Shown: piece after piece, positions 9,930 through 21,282 of the stretch | Layout of the letters: every line of letters starts with the position of its first letter | How positions within the stretch are numbered: position 1 is the stretch's first letter | Assembly: GCA_026770025.1 (NCBI GenBank) | Contig: JAMXDE010000007.1 | Location: forward strand, 1,178,001-1,242,000 | Source: Craspedostauros australis | Lineage: Eukaryota > Bacillariophyta > Bacillariophyceae > Mastogloiales > Achnanthaceae | DNA length: 64,000 nucleotides | Direction of reading: 5' to 3' | Program-made: the position numbers and the translations under genes | The notes under the pieces: generated by a model | What the model was told of the DNA's origin: nothing | Databases searched by the model: none | What the model saw: only the letters and a program-made list of their open reading frames with translations

Positions 9930-10527
9930 GGCACTGTTGTTGATGATGGCGGCGTTGGCGATAGCTGTGGTAGCGATGTTGGCAATGATGGTGATGGCGA
10001 TCCTCCTGTCCGAAGCTGTGATCCTGACGATGCACAAGCACGAACATGAACAGTGTCTGTGGCTGTTCCATGTTGGTTGGCGCATCTGGGTTTTGTTGCG
10101 GATGGCGAAACGAAAAAATTGACAACAAGTGTCACAACATGGTCGTTGGTCTCACAAAGTTCCACGTGGAATACGACTGAAGTGGAATCGACGGAAGTAT
10201 CCGTGGAGCACTCTACCTATTCTCAGTGTCGGTGCTAGCCACAGAAACCGATCGCTATTCGTGCTCGCGTGATCGATACCCACATGTCTCTCCGAAGAAG
10301 AGCGCATACGATTGTCAAAGCAAAGGAGACCTCTATGAAAAGTTAATAGTATAATATCATACTTCATTCTTAAAACCATACTATACAGAAGTGTCTTTGT
10401 CTCTTTTTCTCATCTTCTACATTGAGCTGAATCATATCACAAACTGAACGCTGCTCTCCTCTTGTGCTCTCGAGGCATTGTTGTTGTTGTTGTTGTTGCT
10501 GTTGTTGTGGATAGATCGTGCTTGACT
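9930..10527. other. Intergenic upstream of the mTERF gene
   Basis: It holds the mTERF promoter region and a GTT trinucleotide run (about 10479-10510) near the 3' end of the next gene. No supported gene. Confidence 0.45.
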
Positions 10528-12488
10528 CTAAGCGACTTCGCCGTCAGATGCCATCAGTGGCTGAGCAAGTTGCTGCTCGTGTGCCCGCCGGCGTGCCTTG
10601 ATCAAGCCGGCGCCTGCGTATCCGAAGAGAGCCGCCGAGGCGAACAGGTACATCCAGGCGAAGACGGCGCGAGTTTGACGTGTGGCCCTCATCTTTTCAG
10701 TCTGTCCGTATGTGAAGCCATGAAGCGAGAAGCTCGTGATGCTGCCTTGCTGTCCCGCCAGCTCCACATCCTTGAAGCTTCCGGTCATGAGGTCTGTGTT
10801 ATCACGGAACATACCACACTGTTCGTCGTCGTTTTTTTGTTGTTTGTTACGTTGGTGGAATATTGATGACATGTTGAGAATTGGTTGATACGAAGGAGGC
10901 GAATGAATAAATAGATAGATGGGACTGTGAGGTTTCATTGGACGCAGTGCATCAAATGTTGATGGATGGGTTCAGTTCTTGCACAATTCTCGATTGTACG
11001 AAAGATAGACTCACCTGGTTGATCTGGTTGTATTCGTCCGAGCAAATGAAGGTGTCTTCATCAACGACCGCTTCACATTCGCCGCTGTCGTCGTCGCAGA
11101 CGTATTCGACGGGGTAACGATCTCCGTTGGCATTGAGAGTCTTGTCGCCACGTGGGGTGAAGGCGACGCTCTTGGTGAGGTCGTAGGCCTTGCACGGTTG
11201 GCAGGTTCGGAAGGCAGCGAATGCACTGTTCCACGAGTTGATGCTCTCCACGAGATCCAGCGCGTACGAATGGATCTGCACCTCTTCATCCGCGGAACCG
11301 TCACCGTTACCGTCGTCGCCATTTGCGTTGTCGTCTTGGTATTTGGATATCAGCTTGGTGAGGACGGTTGACGCAGCGGTTGATCCCTTGTACACCTCCG
11401 TGCACGTGTCTTCAGTGTAAAGGCCGATGGTGACGGTGGCGTGCTCATTTGGTTGGAGATTGTAGTAGAGGTACCTCCCGGAGTACTCGTCCCTCGACGT
11501 GGTCTTGGTGCAGGTGTTCACGAGCCCCATGGGGCTGATGTTGTGCATGAGCTTGTACTCGCTGTCGTTCCACATGCAGTCACCCTGGTAGTTGATGAGC
11601 TGCTCCATCCATTCGTCGTACCGTGGCTCCTTGAAGAATCCGATCAGCTTGAAGTTGGTGTCAGGCATGTGGCAATCCATCTTGACACATCTCGCGCCGC
11701 TCTTGCAGTTTCTTCTGTTCCAGCGTCCTGTGTTGCGGTTGAAGTGCGAGTATTCATTGCCGCCGTTTCCTTCGTAGTCAACATCGACGTACTGTAGGTG
11801 CCGTTGTTGATATGTGTGGAGTAGTGCGATACATGTCAAGCAGTGGATTAGTTGGGCGAGTGAGTGGGTTTGTTGGTTTAAGCACAAAGATGGCATGGTG
11901 CACAAAATGGAGATAGCGTTGACGACGCTTCCCTGGATTTCAGAGACGAGCAACATCTGCACCAGTCCTGTCTGCCAACGCTTCGTCACAATCTCCACAC
12001 TCGTCGAACAGGAATGAATGGAGCCACGACGACTTCGATGCACTTACAGCCGCCCAAAGGAGGAATCGAGGACAGCCGGTTGGTGCCGCATCCTCGTCAC
12101 CATCGCCATTCTCCAAACGACGATTCCTGTCACCTTGGCAGAAGTCGTTGCCGTCACCGTTGTCTCCGTTGCAAAAATCACAATCGATGTACCAGCCCAG
12201 CACTCTCCACGCCTGTGCGTATTCGTCGTAGTACGTCTCGGATCCGTCCGCAAAGATGGAATCGTACGGTGACGACGCTCCAACCTGGTTGCCGCTCCAC
12301 AGCTTGCGGACGTTGGCGACTCGTGTGTCTGCGTCCGATCCGGGCAGAAATTCGACGCCGTTATCCAGCGTCACCCAGTCCTTTCCGGTTTGTGGCAGGT
12401 CGCCCTTCTGCAGCATGCCTTCCATTTCGACCGTCATGTCAGCGGCCGCCACGAATGGCAGCAGTACGGCTGCGGCTGTGAGCTTCAT
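10528..12488 (-). CDS. Secreted single-pass membrane protein, Asn/Asp/Gly-rich, 3 exons
   Basis: I join three exons: 12488-12048, 11791-11015 and 10818-10528. The introns are 256 and 196 bp, with donors GTAAGT and GTGAGT and acceptors TACAG and AACAG, all phase 0. The product is 502 aa. It begins with a clear signal peptide (MKLTAAAVLLPFVAAADM). It then has acidic NGDNGDG linkers and a Cys-rich ectodomain with repeated spaced Cys residues (CKSGARC, CMW, CTKT, CQPCK, CDDDSGEC). Near the C-terminus is one transmembrane helix (AWMYLFASAALFGYAGAG) with a short basic cytosolic tail. It resembles the protein encoded divergently at 13396-15273 in overall plan. It is probably a cell-surface or silica/wall-associated type of diatom protein, but no family name is certain. 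Confidence 0.7.
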
Positions 12489-13395
12489 GTTGATGCTGAT
12501 GCTGATGCTATTGCTGGTGATGTTGCTGTTGCTGGATCTTTCTCTTCAGTGGAATTATTCTCTTCCAGAGTCGAGGACGTTGTTGTGTTGGCTGTGTTTG
12601 CAGATGCGCTGGAAGTCTGAGTGGAGTAAGTTGGAGCGAAGAATGTACGACAGCAGAGTAAATGGGTGTCTTCAGAATACAGTTAGTTGTGAGGATGATA
12701 CAGGTGTCACTTGATGCAGTTGATGCTTCTGTCGATGATGACGATGAGGTGAGACACTCTCTGTTTTGGTTTCGGCGCAACTGTGCTCCTTCCATCATCG
12801 CTTTTCTGCTTCGCACGAGTTTCGTGTGATTCCTCCTCGTCCAGTCTTCTGCGAGATTAGTGAGGCGAGTGATACACATGCATTTGCGGATAAAATAGAA
12901 TATTTATTTATTAATCCATGAATACATGAATATTTAAGTTTTCTCGCTCAGTTTCGCCAATACCCATGAAAGCACGCCATGTGCATCGCGAAACACTCCC
13001 ATCATTTGTTTAACGGCTCGATTCTGCAAGATTCCGCCACATTTTGCGTTGGCCGCAACCAACAAAGACAGGCAAAGCGAGCAAATCGCGAACAGCAAAC
13101 TGAACGACACAAGCATTGGATAAACATTTCGACGCAGACGCGCACGCAGACACATCGACACTGCCATTCCCAACATCATCGCCAACATCATTTCCAATAG
13201 CGCGGCACATTCCTCTGTCCCGAACTTGCGGAGCGAAACATAAGAGTTGACTGGCTTCGAGTATCGCCGCTGCTCATTTGAAGACAACGACGACGACGAA
13301 GACAGAACAAGAACAAACGAAAGGAGAGACGTCCAAGACCATTGAGCAAAGAGCAAAGAGCACAGAGCTCAAAGGAAACACCAAACGGATTGACA
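12489..13395. promoter_or_regulatory. Shared divergent upstream region of two secreted-protein genes
   Basis: The two secreted membrane protein genes are transcribed away from each other from this 0.9 kb interval. Their promoters should both lie here. A possible small membrane-protein frame also lies inside it (listed separately). I cannot point to a defined TATA box or binding site. Confidence 0.4.
12934..13356 (-). CDS. Possible small membrane protein
   Basis: A 140-residue frame with three hydrophobic stretches: an N-terminal one that looks like a signal peptide (LLSFVLVLSSSSSLSS), LLEMMLAMMLGMAVSM, and LVSFSLLFAICSLCLSLLV. A short hydrophilic end follows. No family is recognised. It lies wholly between two divergent genes and begins 40 bp from the start codon of the plus-strand gene, so it may be a chance frame in promoter DNA. 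Confidence 0.3.
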   Translation of the reverse strand: MLFAQWSWTSLLSFVLVLSSSSSLSSNEQRRYSKPVNSYVSLRKFGTEECAALLEMMLAMMLGMAVSMCLRARLRRNVYPMLVSFSLLFAICSLCLSLLVAANAKCGGILQNRAVKQMMGVFRDAHGVLSWVLAKLSEKT

Positions 13396-15273
13396 ATGAA
13401 CTTCATGAGAAATGCCGTCCTGGCCTTGCTGATGCCGTCCGCGGCAATGGCAACGCAAGATGGATCGTACTACTCGGGATGGAGTAATCCCAACGTGAAC
13501 GCAGATGAGATGTACTTCAAGGAGGCCGCCAATGTCAAGCAAGGCATTGAGGATGGCGAGTTCACCTCGCTGTACATTCAGTATCATGGATGCGTGTAAG
13601 TCCACTCGATTGGAATAGAAGAATGGGGCATTTTTGATCTTGTGCATTGCATGCCTTTCGTGGCGCGATGGATCATGCAAGATGCTATCGTATCCTGAAC
13701 GGATACAGTATGAGACGAAGCGATACAACAGAATATGATGCAATGCAATGCAATGCAATGCAATGCAATTCCCCACTCACCAATTATTCCGTCGCACTCT
13801 GTGCATTCTCTCAACTACAACTTCATCCAATACCACGAACGTTCACAACCTTCCGCATCGCTTGGCTTGGCTTCCCGGACCTGCAGCTGGTCTGAGTACT
13901 CAAACGGAAACAACGGAGGAGATGGAGACAACAATGGCGACGGCGACGATGCCAACTGCGGCGACTACGAAGCTCAATGGTTCAGCGGCAAGACCCAATG
14001 CTTCCGTGCCAACGTTGGGTATTCGCTGTACGGAGTGAAGGCGTCGCAGTCATCTTCATCATCGTCATCGCGATTTGGCGGCGGCAGCAGCAGCGGGTGC
14101 GACAAGAGACACTACATCAACTCATTCCTCACAACATCCGGTGTGGACACATTCACGGGTTTGTTTGGCGTGGACACGGCTGACTACGGTATCGACGGAA
14201 TTTGTCAAGTCGTCCAGGAGGGCAACAACAACAACAACAATGGAAACAACAACAACAATAACTACAACGGAAATGGGTACGACGACTACTTGCACAACCA
14301 GGTGATCGGCGTCAACGCGCAGAGCCTCGGCTTGGGCTGTTCCGCAGATGGTGAATTCGTGATGGCCACATTTGGCGGCGAAACCTGCAACGGCCATCGC
14401 TTCCAAGGAGTCAGCGACAGTCTCGATGACTTCAACACCGAGCTCAGTGCCATGGGTTGCTACAAGATTTACGACGTCAATGGCGGCGCCAACGAAAATG
14501 CGGGCGGAAACGACGACAACAACAGCAACGAAAATGGTGACGACGAAGACGCGTACGCCATGGAACTGCTGTCCGCTTCGTCTGCCTGCAGTTACGCGGA
14601 ATACCCGGACCGATGCCCCAACCCCAATGGCAAGACCGCCGCACGTTCCAAGCGCGTCTACAACAAAGCCAAGACCAGCCAACGCCGCATCCCATTCCAC
14701 ATGTCCATCCTCTCCAGCATCCTGTTCATCGCGGGAGTCGTCATGCTGTTCAAGGCCAACAGCGTCCGTCAGAAGACCATCGAGACCGGCATCGAGATGG
14801 GACGCAAGCTGGATGAGCTCGAGGAGCAGGACGCCGTGATGCGCGCCGTGTCCTTCGTCGCCGATCGTACCCGCAGCTACAAGGAGATGCTGATCTCGTA
14901 CGCCGAGGAGGAGTCCATCATGAGCATGACCACGGCCGAACTGCGCGCCGCGATGACCCAGGAAGAGGATCTCATGAAGGACCCCACCAAGAGCGACGTC
15001 AGCGGGACGGATGCGGCAGCACTCGCAGTGGCCCAATCCCGAAGCACCACCGGTGGTAAGGACGATGAAGCCGTCGTCATCCCGAACGAGGAAGTTGCCA
15101 ATGCCATGCTCGCAGACAACCGGGTGGAAGGTGGCGCAGCAGCTGCAGGCACGACGCCGGGCGCAGCGAAGGGCAAGAAGAAGTACAAGCGACCCCTCCT
15201 TGCCAAGATCAGCAAGTTCCTGTTCCGCAAGCGCAGGAAGAACAAGAACAAGAAGAACCAGCAGAAGAAGTAG
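13396..15273 (+). CDS. Secreted single-pass membrane protein, Asn/Gly/Ser-rich, 2 exons
   Basis: Exons 13396-13595 and 13887-15273 are joined across a 291 bp intron (GTAAGT donor, CTGCAG acceptor, phase 2). The junction reads YHGCVWSEYS, and the product is 528 aa. Signal peptide: MNFMRNAVLALLMPSAAMA. The ectodomain has spaced Cys residues and low-complexity runs of Asn, Ser, Asp and Gly. A transmembrane helix (SILSSILFIAGVVMLF) is followed by about 190 cytosolic residues that end in a strongly basic KKYKRPLLAKISKFLFRKRRK tract and a Lys/Asn/Gln tail. The basic end suggests membrane, phosphoinositide or nucleic acid contact; this is inference. It shares architecture with the divergent neighbour at 10528-12488. 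No certain family name. Confidence 0.7.
13735..13768. repeat. AATGC pentamer microsatellite in an intron
   Basis: About six tandem copies of a five-base unit (ATGCA phase) lie inside the intron of the secreted-protein gene. Because the unit is not a multiple of three, it would disrupt the frame if retained. Confidence 0.8.
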
Positions 15274-16082
15274 GACGTCTCCGTGGCCTTCCTTGATTGA
15301 TGTTTTGTGTCAGAAGAACCAGAGCTTCCTCAACTTTACCCCCGAGAGAGAACGAGGACACTGTACAATAGCGAATGAGGATAACGATAACTCTCCGTAC
15401 GGGTAGAGAAGAATGTTGTATTTATCATGTTGGTGGTACTATGGCAGTAGCTGCGTGATGAGATGCCCTTGTCACAAATGTCCCCAGAAGTTAGTTCTGA
15501 TGTTGGGATGAATCTTAGTGCACACTTACCACGATGGAGACATGGTTCATCGGCGTCACCAGCCATCGAGCACCACACACAGACTGAACAAGGGAACAGT
15601 GCAGGACTCTAGTACTCTGTTGTACTCTTCGTTGTGTTTGATGATGAAAGTCGGTTGGCTTATTATACTTCTGTGTGCATTTTTTGGTACAAGTATGGTA
15701 TTATACCATCCTCCAACCTGGCTGACCATCGCGCTCCTTTGTGCTCTACGAAAACAACAGTCAGGCATTGTTGGGTTGGTTGGTTTTCATCATCGTCCCA
15801 TTCGAACGACCAAAGACACAGAGCTGTGCGGAAGCAGCAGGCTGTGCCATCGTGCTCGTTCCAAGAGGGAACACGTTGTTTCCATCCCCGCTTCCTCGTC
15901 CAAAGTGTTTTGGGTGAAAAGGAGAGAAGGGACTGGAAACACAATAGCCGATGTGGTGGTGGTGGGTTGGATCAAATGAATGAATGAGCGAACGAAGAAT
16001 CCGCCATGCATCCATCGATCACGGCATCGGGTGGAAACTTGGTTGGCTGGGTCTCTGAGATAATCAGACCCATCCAAGCGAC
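15274..16082. other. Convergent intergenic region
   Basis: It separates the 3' ends of the secreted-protein gene and the Psb31-like gene. I see short open frames on both strands but none with recognisable content. Confidence 0.45.
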
Positions 16083-17139
16083 TTATCGGACGTAGATGGC
16101 GGCCTGCTTGGTGCGGACACGGTAATCGAAGTCACCGCAGTATCCCTGACCCTCAGCAGCATCGAGCTCTTCTGGCTCTCTGATGTCGTTGGCGGCGATG
16201 TAGGAATCGTAGGCGGACTTGAGGGCACCGGAGTCCTTGGATCGGATGGCGGCGAAGATGGCGTTGGTTCCGGCGATGGCGCTGGCCTTGGAGGACTTGT
16301 CCTTGACGGCTGGGTAGACACCGGAGTTGAAGAGGATGAAGGCGTTCTTCTCGGCGGCGACAGCGGCGAAGTCTCCGGCAGCGACGGCGCTCTTGAGGGC
16401 GGCAATTCGGCTTCCGTAGGTGAACTTGGCGCGCTGGATGGAGGCGGTGGAGATGGCACCATCGGCAGAGGCCATGGCTGGGACACCGACGAGGGCGGCG
16501 GCTCCGATGGCACCCATGGCGGCACGGCGGTCCATGTTCAGGGCGGTGCTGGCGCGCTGGAGTGTGAAGCACGAGTAATCGGATGGTTGCAGTTGTGATT
16601 TGCGTTGGCACATGCGTTTGAGTGCAAATGGCACAGAAGAGAAGCAAGGAAGGAAGGAAAGAGGAGGGTTCGGGTGAGATGGTCATTTCGAGGAATGGAG
16701 AGCATCACCATCGGCATGTGGGCAAGAAAGGGCGGTGGCGCGCATTCGTGTTTGTCTGTCTGCTGCTGCTCTCATCGTCTCATGGTGGACATGGCATGAT
16801 AACTGATTGACGCCCATCGATTCCTTACGGCCCTTTCTCGCCGTGCTCTTGACACCAAAATCGACAAGGACTGGAATGCATCAATAGGGTCGCCAATGAT
16901 GATCCATGACAACCATCGTGTTCTTGAGAAGGCCTCCATCAGCATGTGACGTTTCGCAGTGGCATCAAAGCACAAGCGAAGACCAAGAAAGATGGATTCA
17001 TCAATCAATCGATCAATCAAACTGTCCATTTGCCAATCCGTGGCGGCAGAACGATTTAGGAACACACCTCTGGGGCAGCCGGGGAGAAGGCAGCGGCAGA
17101 GGCGATGAGGAGGGCGGAGACGGTGGCGGCGAACTTCAT
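16083..17139 (-). CDS. psb31: Psb31-like photosystem II extrinsic protein
   Basis: Exon 1 is 17139-17068 and exon 2 is 16556-16083, split by a 511 bp intron (GTGTGT donor, TCCAG acceptor, phase 0). The product is 181 aa. The presequence is three-part: a signal peptide (MKFAATVSALLIASA), an ASAFAP-type site (AAAFSPAAPE), then a twin-arginine thylakoid signal (MDRRAAMGAIGAAALVG) ending in ASA before DGAIS. This predicts the thylakoid lumen. The ~128-residue mature part is helical and Ala/Lys-rich (KSAVAAGDFAAVAAEKNAF, SYIAANDI). It matches my memory of Psb31, the diatom-lineage lumenal subunit that stabilises the oxygen-evolving side of photosystem II together with PsbO, PsbU, PsbV and PsbQ'. 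It is divergent from another plastid-type gene. Confidence 0.8.
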
Positions 17140-18253
17140 GGTGGACGTTGGTGTGGAGTTTGTTTCTGCGGAAAGTTTTATAACTTGACGTGGTGTGTGG
17201 GCGGAGGGCCTTCACGTCAGACGTTTCATTGCTGCTGGCGGTGCCGTTGGTGGTGTTGACAGAACGCAAAAGACACAGCACAAAGGAGGCAGAACCAACA
17301 GCCGTGTCAACCGCACACACACACAGAGCGCTGTCATCAACTGCGATCCACAATGCAACGCCAACTCAAGGTGGTCGACCCAACACACACACAACAGAGG
17401 GAGAGAGACGAGGAGACTCCGCACGCACACACATCACACCCAAAACAAGACATCAGGAAAGACACCAGAAGTATCCGGTGAAAGCCAAGAAGGCACATAA
17501 ATGCGACACACAACGCGACACAACACGACAAGATACAAGATACCCAAACACAAAACCAACATCAACCGCAACTGCCAGCACGAGAGGTTGAGGATGAAGA
17601 TGGGTTGCTCCAAAAGGATCGCGATCGACGAAATTAGCTGTCATTGATGCGGAGTGATTCATATTCAACGTCCTCGTCCAATCAGCGTGCATATATGTTG
17701 GGTCGAAGGAATCGTATTTCGTGACACTTGCTTCCCAGCCAACGTACAAAGGTACGGAGGGTTTAACCGTACCAAAGATTTCCCTTCAAGCGGAAACCAA
17801 CGACCGGAGCCAAGCAAAAACGCCGTCTGTCGATCGTTGCCGTTTGTGGTGGATTTGATGGGGTGGTGCAGTCGCCCTTGTTGCGGCAGTTGATGTCAGG
17901 ATCGGCGTTCCTGTGTGTGTTGTCCCCTCTCTCTGCGTGTGAGTTCGACTACCACGAAAGATTGGTGGTGTCGCAGTTGCTGTTGCAGTCGAAGCAGCAA
18001 GAAATAGCGTGGGAAGGTGCCGATCCTTTGGATCGTCTGTGTCCTGTCTGCTCTTGTTTGTTTCTTTGTTTCTGTGTTTGGTTGTCTCTCTCTCTCTTCC
18101 TTTCCTTTGCGCGGCCACGGATCGCTCGTGTCGCCATCGCTGTAGCAGCTGTGGCTGTTGCGGCAATCGCAACACAACGCAAGTTGAAGCCACGCACAAT
18201 TCACAAACCCACAACAAGTCCACTCCTCCGTAGTTCCTGTCCAATCCATCACC
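17140..18253. promoter_or_regulatory. Shared divergent upstream region of two thylakoid-protein genes
   Basis: About 1.1 kb lies between the start of the Psb31-like gene and the start of the next thylakoid-type gene. It has CA/CACA-rich stretches near 17310-17530 and CT-rich stretches near 18060-18110. Coordinated light-regulated expression of the pair is plausible but no defined element is visible to me. Confidence 0.4.
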
Positions 18254-19130
18254 ATGAAGACTGCCACCGTCCTTACCCTCTTCCTGGCCACCGCCGCCGC
18301 CTTCAACGCCCCACAATTCGCCACCCGTGCCGTCGGCGCCAAGAAGGCCGCCCCAAAGAAGGCCGGAGGTCTCTTCGGAAAGAAGGCTGCTCCAGCCAAG
18401 GCCGCCCCAGCCCCATCTGTAAGTCAGCGGCTGTCCCTGTCCCGTGCGCGATTTGTGACGCAACTGGTCCATCGTTCGTTGTTCCGTTGAAGTCCCGCTG
18501 TAGTTCCATCGAAGCACCTTTGAAGCGCTCTGTGGAATCGCATCTCACCGCCATCTTGCAACTGCCCGATTCCCTCCCATCATCGTTCACCATGCGCTCG
18601 GCTGGTCTGATCTGACGATCATGCGTGGGGTTCCGATCACCAAATCCAACTGATTGATTGATGGATTGATTGACCATTGATTCAACTCATGGACGCATGC
18701 GCAGGCCCCACCAGCCAGCCAGGGATACCCATCCTTCGCTGCGGACGCCCAGAAGTTCAGCCTCGGAAGCATCAGCGGAGGAGGCAACAAGGCCATCTCC
18801 CCGGTGTTCGTCCACCCAACCATCAACAACGAGCCAGTCCCAGACTTCGACTACGTCGAGCTCGGCAAGCAGCGCCTCGCTAAGAAGTCCTCCGACTTCG
18901 CCTACGATGATGGCCTCACCGTCCTCGAGCGCAAGCAAAAGTCCACAATCCCAGCCTTCTTGACTGGATCCGCCAAGTCCAACATCGATCAATCCAGCAT
19001 CCGCGACGATATCGAGGTCTCAGACTACCCATTCGGACTCGATGCCGACCGCTTCCAGCTCCTCTTCATCTCTGCCTTCGGCCTCTTCACCCTTGTCGGA
19101 TGCCTGTCCGGATCCATCTCCCTTGACTAA
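18254..19130 (+). CDS. Thylakoid-type membrane protein of unknown function
   Basis: Exons 18254-18418 and 18705-19130 are joined across a 286 bp intron (GTAAGT donor, GCGCAG acceptor, phase 0), giving 196 aa. A signal peptide (MKTATVLTLFLATAAAFNAP) carries an AAAF site for plastid import. A Lys/Ala/Pro-rich stretch follows (KKAAPKKAGGLFGKKAAPAK). The mature part includes SFAADAQKFSLGSISGGG and VHPTINNEPVPDFDYVELG. A single C-terminal transmembrane helix (LLFISAFGLFTLVGCLSG) ends seven or fewer residues from the stop. One plausible idea is a small photosystem- or antenna-associated subunit of red-lineage algae, given the neighbour and the tail helix. I cannot assign a named subunit. Confidence 0.7.
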
Positions 19131-20205
19131 GCGCCTTGATTTGGTGTGATGGGACGTGGTGTTCGCATCACCGACCATCGCCGCGGACGATCGCGTGCAT
19201 CTGCACACAGACAGACACAACGCACTCACGTTCCCATTGGTTCATGCGGCAACATACGGATACTTCGTGGTGGACAGCAGCGCGCATGTCCACAACCAGC
19301 GCCTTCGTGAGCGTGTACAGACAACGCGATTCGGACGCGGAACCAACCAAAGCAAACAAACAAACAAACGCACTCAGGGAGATAGGGCAACAATCCCTTT
19401 CGGGGCCCTCAAGCAATGCCTCCAACGACGGGCACAGCTGGAAGCTCGAGAGGGGACCTGCCTCTGCTCTGCTGTTGGAGCAAACGAAGTGGAGTGGACT
19501 TGATTGGAACACTCCAAGTCATCTCCATCTTGTTTCCTCCTTTTTGTACAGGAACCAAGCGTGATTTAACATCAACTAAAACTACAGATTCCATGAGCAA
19601 ACACCATAACTCTTCTTTGATTGCTATTTCTCTCCAGAATGATGTATTTGTATGTATCAGGTCGCCACCATCATTTGGGCTGGAGCAACATCAGGAGTGA
19701 AAGATCCCAAGCCGCGGTGGTCTCTCAAGATCGTTGCACGCTCATTGAATGAGGTTACTCATTCTAATACTCGTGCTTGTAGAGAATCGTTTCGGATCTT
19801 TCCATAATCATTGTCGGAGGACATGAGATTGCAGATGGGGCGGATGGTAGAGGCGATCAAGCCATTCTTGCTCTCTCTCTCTCTCTCGAGATGGGTAATA
19901 CTCTCCGGAGGGATAGACACGCACAAGTTTGCACACCCAACTCCACCACTTGGTGACACCAACGTCAGCAACAGAACAACTTTCTCCACAAACACATCCG
20001 TATCGGAAGAACATCCAGATACCTCATGGGTAGTACTTCTGTTGGTACACCCAACGTATCTTTCTCGAATTCAAGGCATAGATCCAAACCGATGATGTGG
20101 GTGTCAAGAACATCATTGGCAACACCCATGCACTCATGCACTCATGCACCTATGCACCTATGCACTCACAACTACAGTTGCAATCCACCATCCCATATTC
20201 CCATC
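19131..20205. other. Intergenic with short repeats
   Basis: It contains a CT dinucleotide run (19871-19886) and an imperfect repeat of ATGCACTC/ATGCACCT units (about 20127-20168) just before the next start codon. No supported gene. Confidence 0.5.
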
Positions 20206-21282
20206 ATGGTGCACCATCGTTCCAATCGATCCGCACTTGCGATGCTGACCTTTGCTTTGCTTGCATTGATCGGAATTGTTCCTTCTCCATCGAACTCGTG
20301 GACGGTGCAAGCATTCTCAACAAACCGCGTTGCGAAATGGGCACAGTCATCCACCAGCCGATGCTCGGCCGTTTCCAACGACGACAACAGCAATAATCAC
20401 GATAATGACAACAATAGCAACAACATCACACCCTTCGAACCCGCGCACGGACAAATGACACCGCGCCAAGCCCGCATCCTGCTGCCGCTGCTCGCCATGA
20501 CCGCGCCGCAGTCCGCCATGGCCCTGCAATCCATCCCGCAGGCCTTCGAAGCATCGCGTGGCCAGTACTACGGCGGATCCCTCACGAGCTCTGTCATCAA
20601 CCTGCGCGTGGCGGGGACGTTGCGCAAGCGCGGGTACTTCCCGTACAACACCATGATCGCGGCGGCGCTGACTGGCAACGAACTGAACGACACGCCGGGC
20701 AGTTTGATTCCCAGTTTGCAGAGCAAGTTGCTCAATGTCGATACCGGCGTATTTGCTATGGACATCGCGGCGCCCGGTGTGTCCGAATTCATTTCGCATT
20801 GTCCCGGCAATGGCAACGACAAGCTTCTGATCATCGTGGCGCCCGATGTCGGCATCGATACGAACGGCGTGCTGGGACAGGTGGAACGGTTCGGACAATC
20901 CGCGCCATCGCCGTCGTCGCGGTTGCTGTCGGATGTCGTGGCAGGCACGAAGAGCGGTGACGTCGGCAAGATCGTGGCCAAGACGAACGGCAACCACAAC
21001 GACGTCGTGGCATCCGCCGTGTTGGGCATGTACGATGTCTGCGCCGAGAGTGTGCAGCAGCAGATGAAGGACGAGATTCTGTCGCAACCCAACATCTGGA
21101 ACACGGTGAGCGAGATCACCGTTCTGGGCGGCGTCATCGTGCATCGCGGGCGCGGGTTGGGCATGTCGAAGGGCGAGGACTACTTCCAACCTCTGATGAT
21201 GAAGGCGTACTCGGCCAACGGTGAGATCCAGCTGTACGATGGTGTCTTCGGTGATCTCTCGACGCCACGCGATCGCGTGTGA
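20206..21282 (+). CDS. Plastid-targeted protein of unknown function
   Basis: I start at the ATG at 20206 (358 aa), since a signal peptide follows (LAMLTFALLALIGIVPSPSNS) and ends near VQAFSTNR, a usable plastid entry site. Upstream in-frame Mets read through repeats. A second hydrophobic stretch (ILLPLLAMTAPQSAMALQ) resembles a thylakoid signal with an A-M-A cleavage site. The body contains YYGGSLTSSVINLRVAGTLRKRGYF, LLIIVAPDVGIDT, SAVLGMYDVCAESVQQQ and VIVHRGRGLG, which look like an alternating alpha/beta fold. I do not recognise the family. It has no transmembrane segment in the mature region and no visible intron. Confidence 0.65.
   Translation: MVHHRSNRSALAMLTFALLALIGIVPSPSNSWTVQAFSTNRVAKWAQSSTSRCSAVSNDDNSNNHDNDNNSNNITPFEPAHGQMTPRQARILLPLLAMTAPQSAMALQSIPQAFEASRGQYYGGSLTSSVINLRVAGTLRKRGYFPYNTMIAAALTGNELNDTPGSLIPSLQSKLLNVDTGVFAMDIAAPGVSEFISHCPGNGNDKLLIIVAPDVGIDTNGVLGQVERFGQSAPSPSSRLLSDVVAGTKSGDVGKIVAKTNGNHNDVVASAVLGMYDVCAESVQQQMKDEILSQPNIWNTVSEITVLGGVIVHRGRGLGMSKGEDYFQPLMMKAYSANGEIQLYDGVFGDLSTPRDRV

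Noticed and set aside
14122-15036. 304-codon minus-strand frame
   Set aside because: Antisense to the secreted-protein gene, Val/Gly/His-rich, no motif; the plus strand has a signal peptide, transmembrane helix and splice junction.
20347-21189. 280-codon minus-strand frame
   Set aside because: Antisense to the plastid protein gene, Arg/His-rich without domain.
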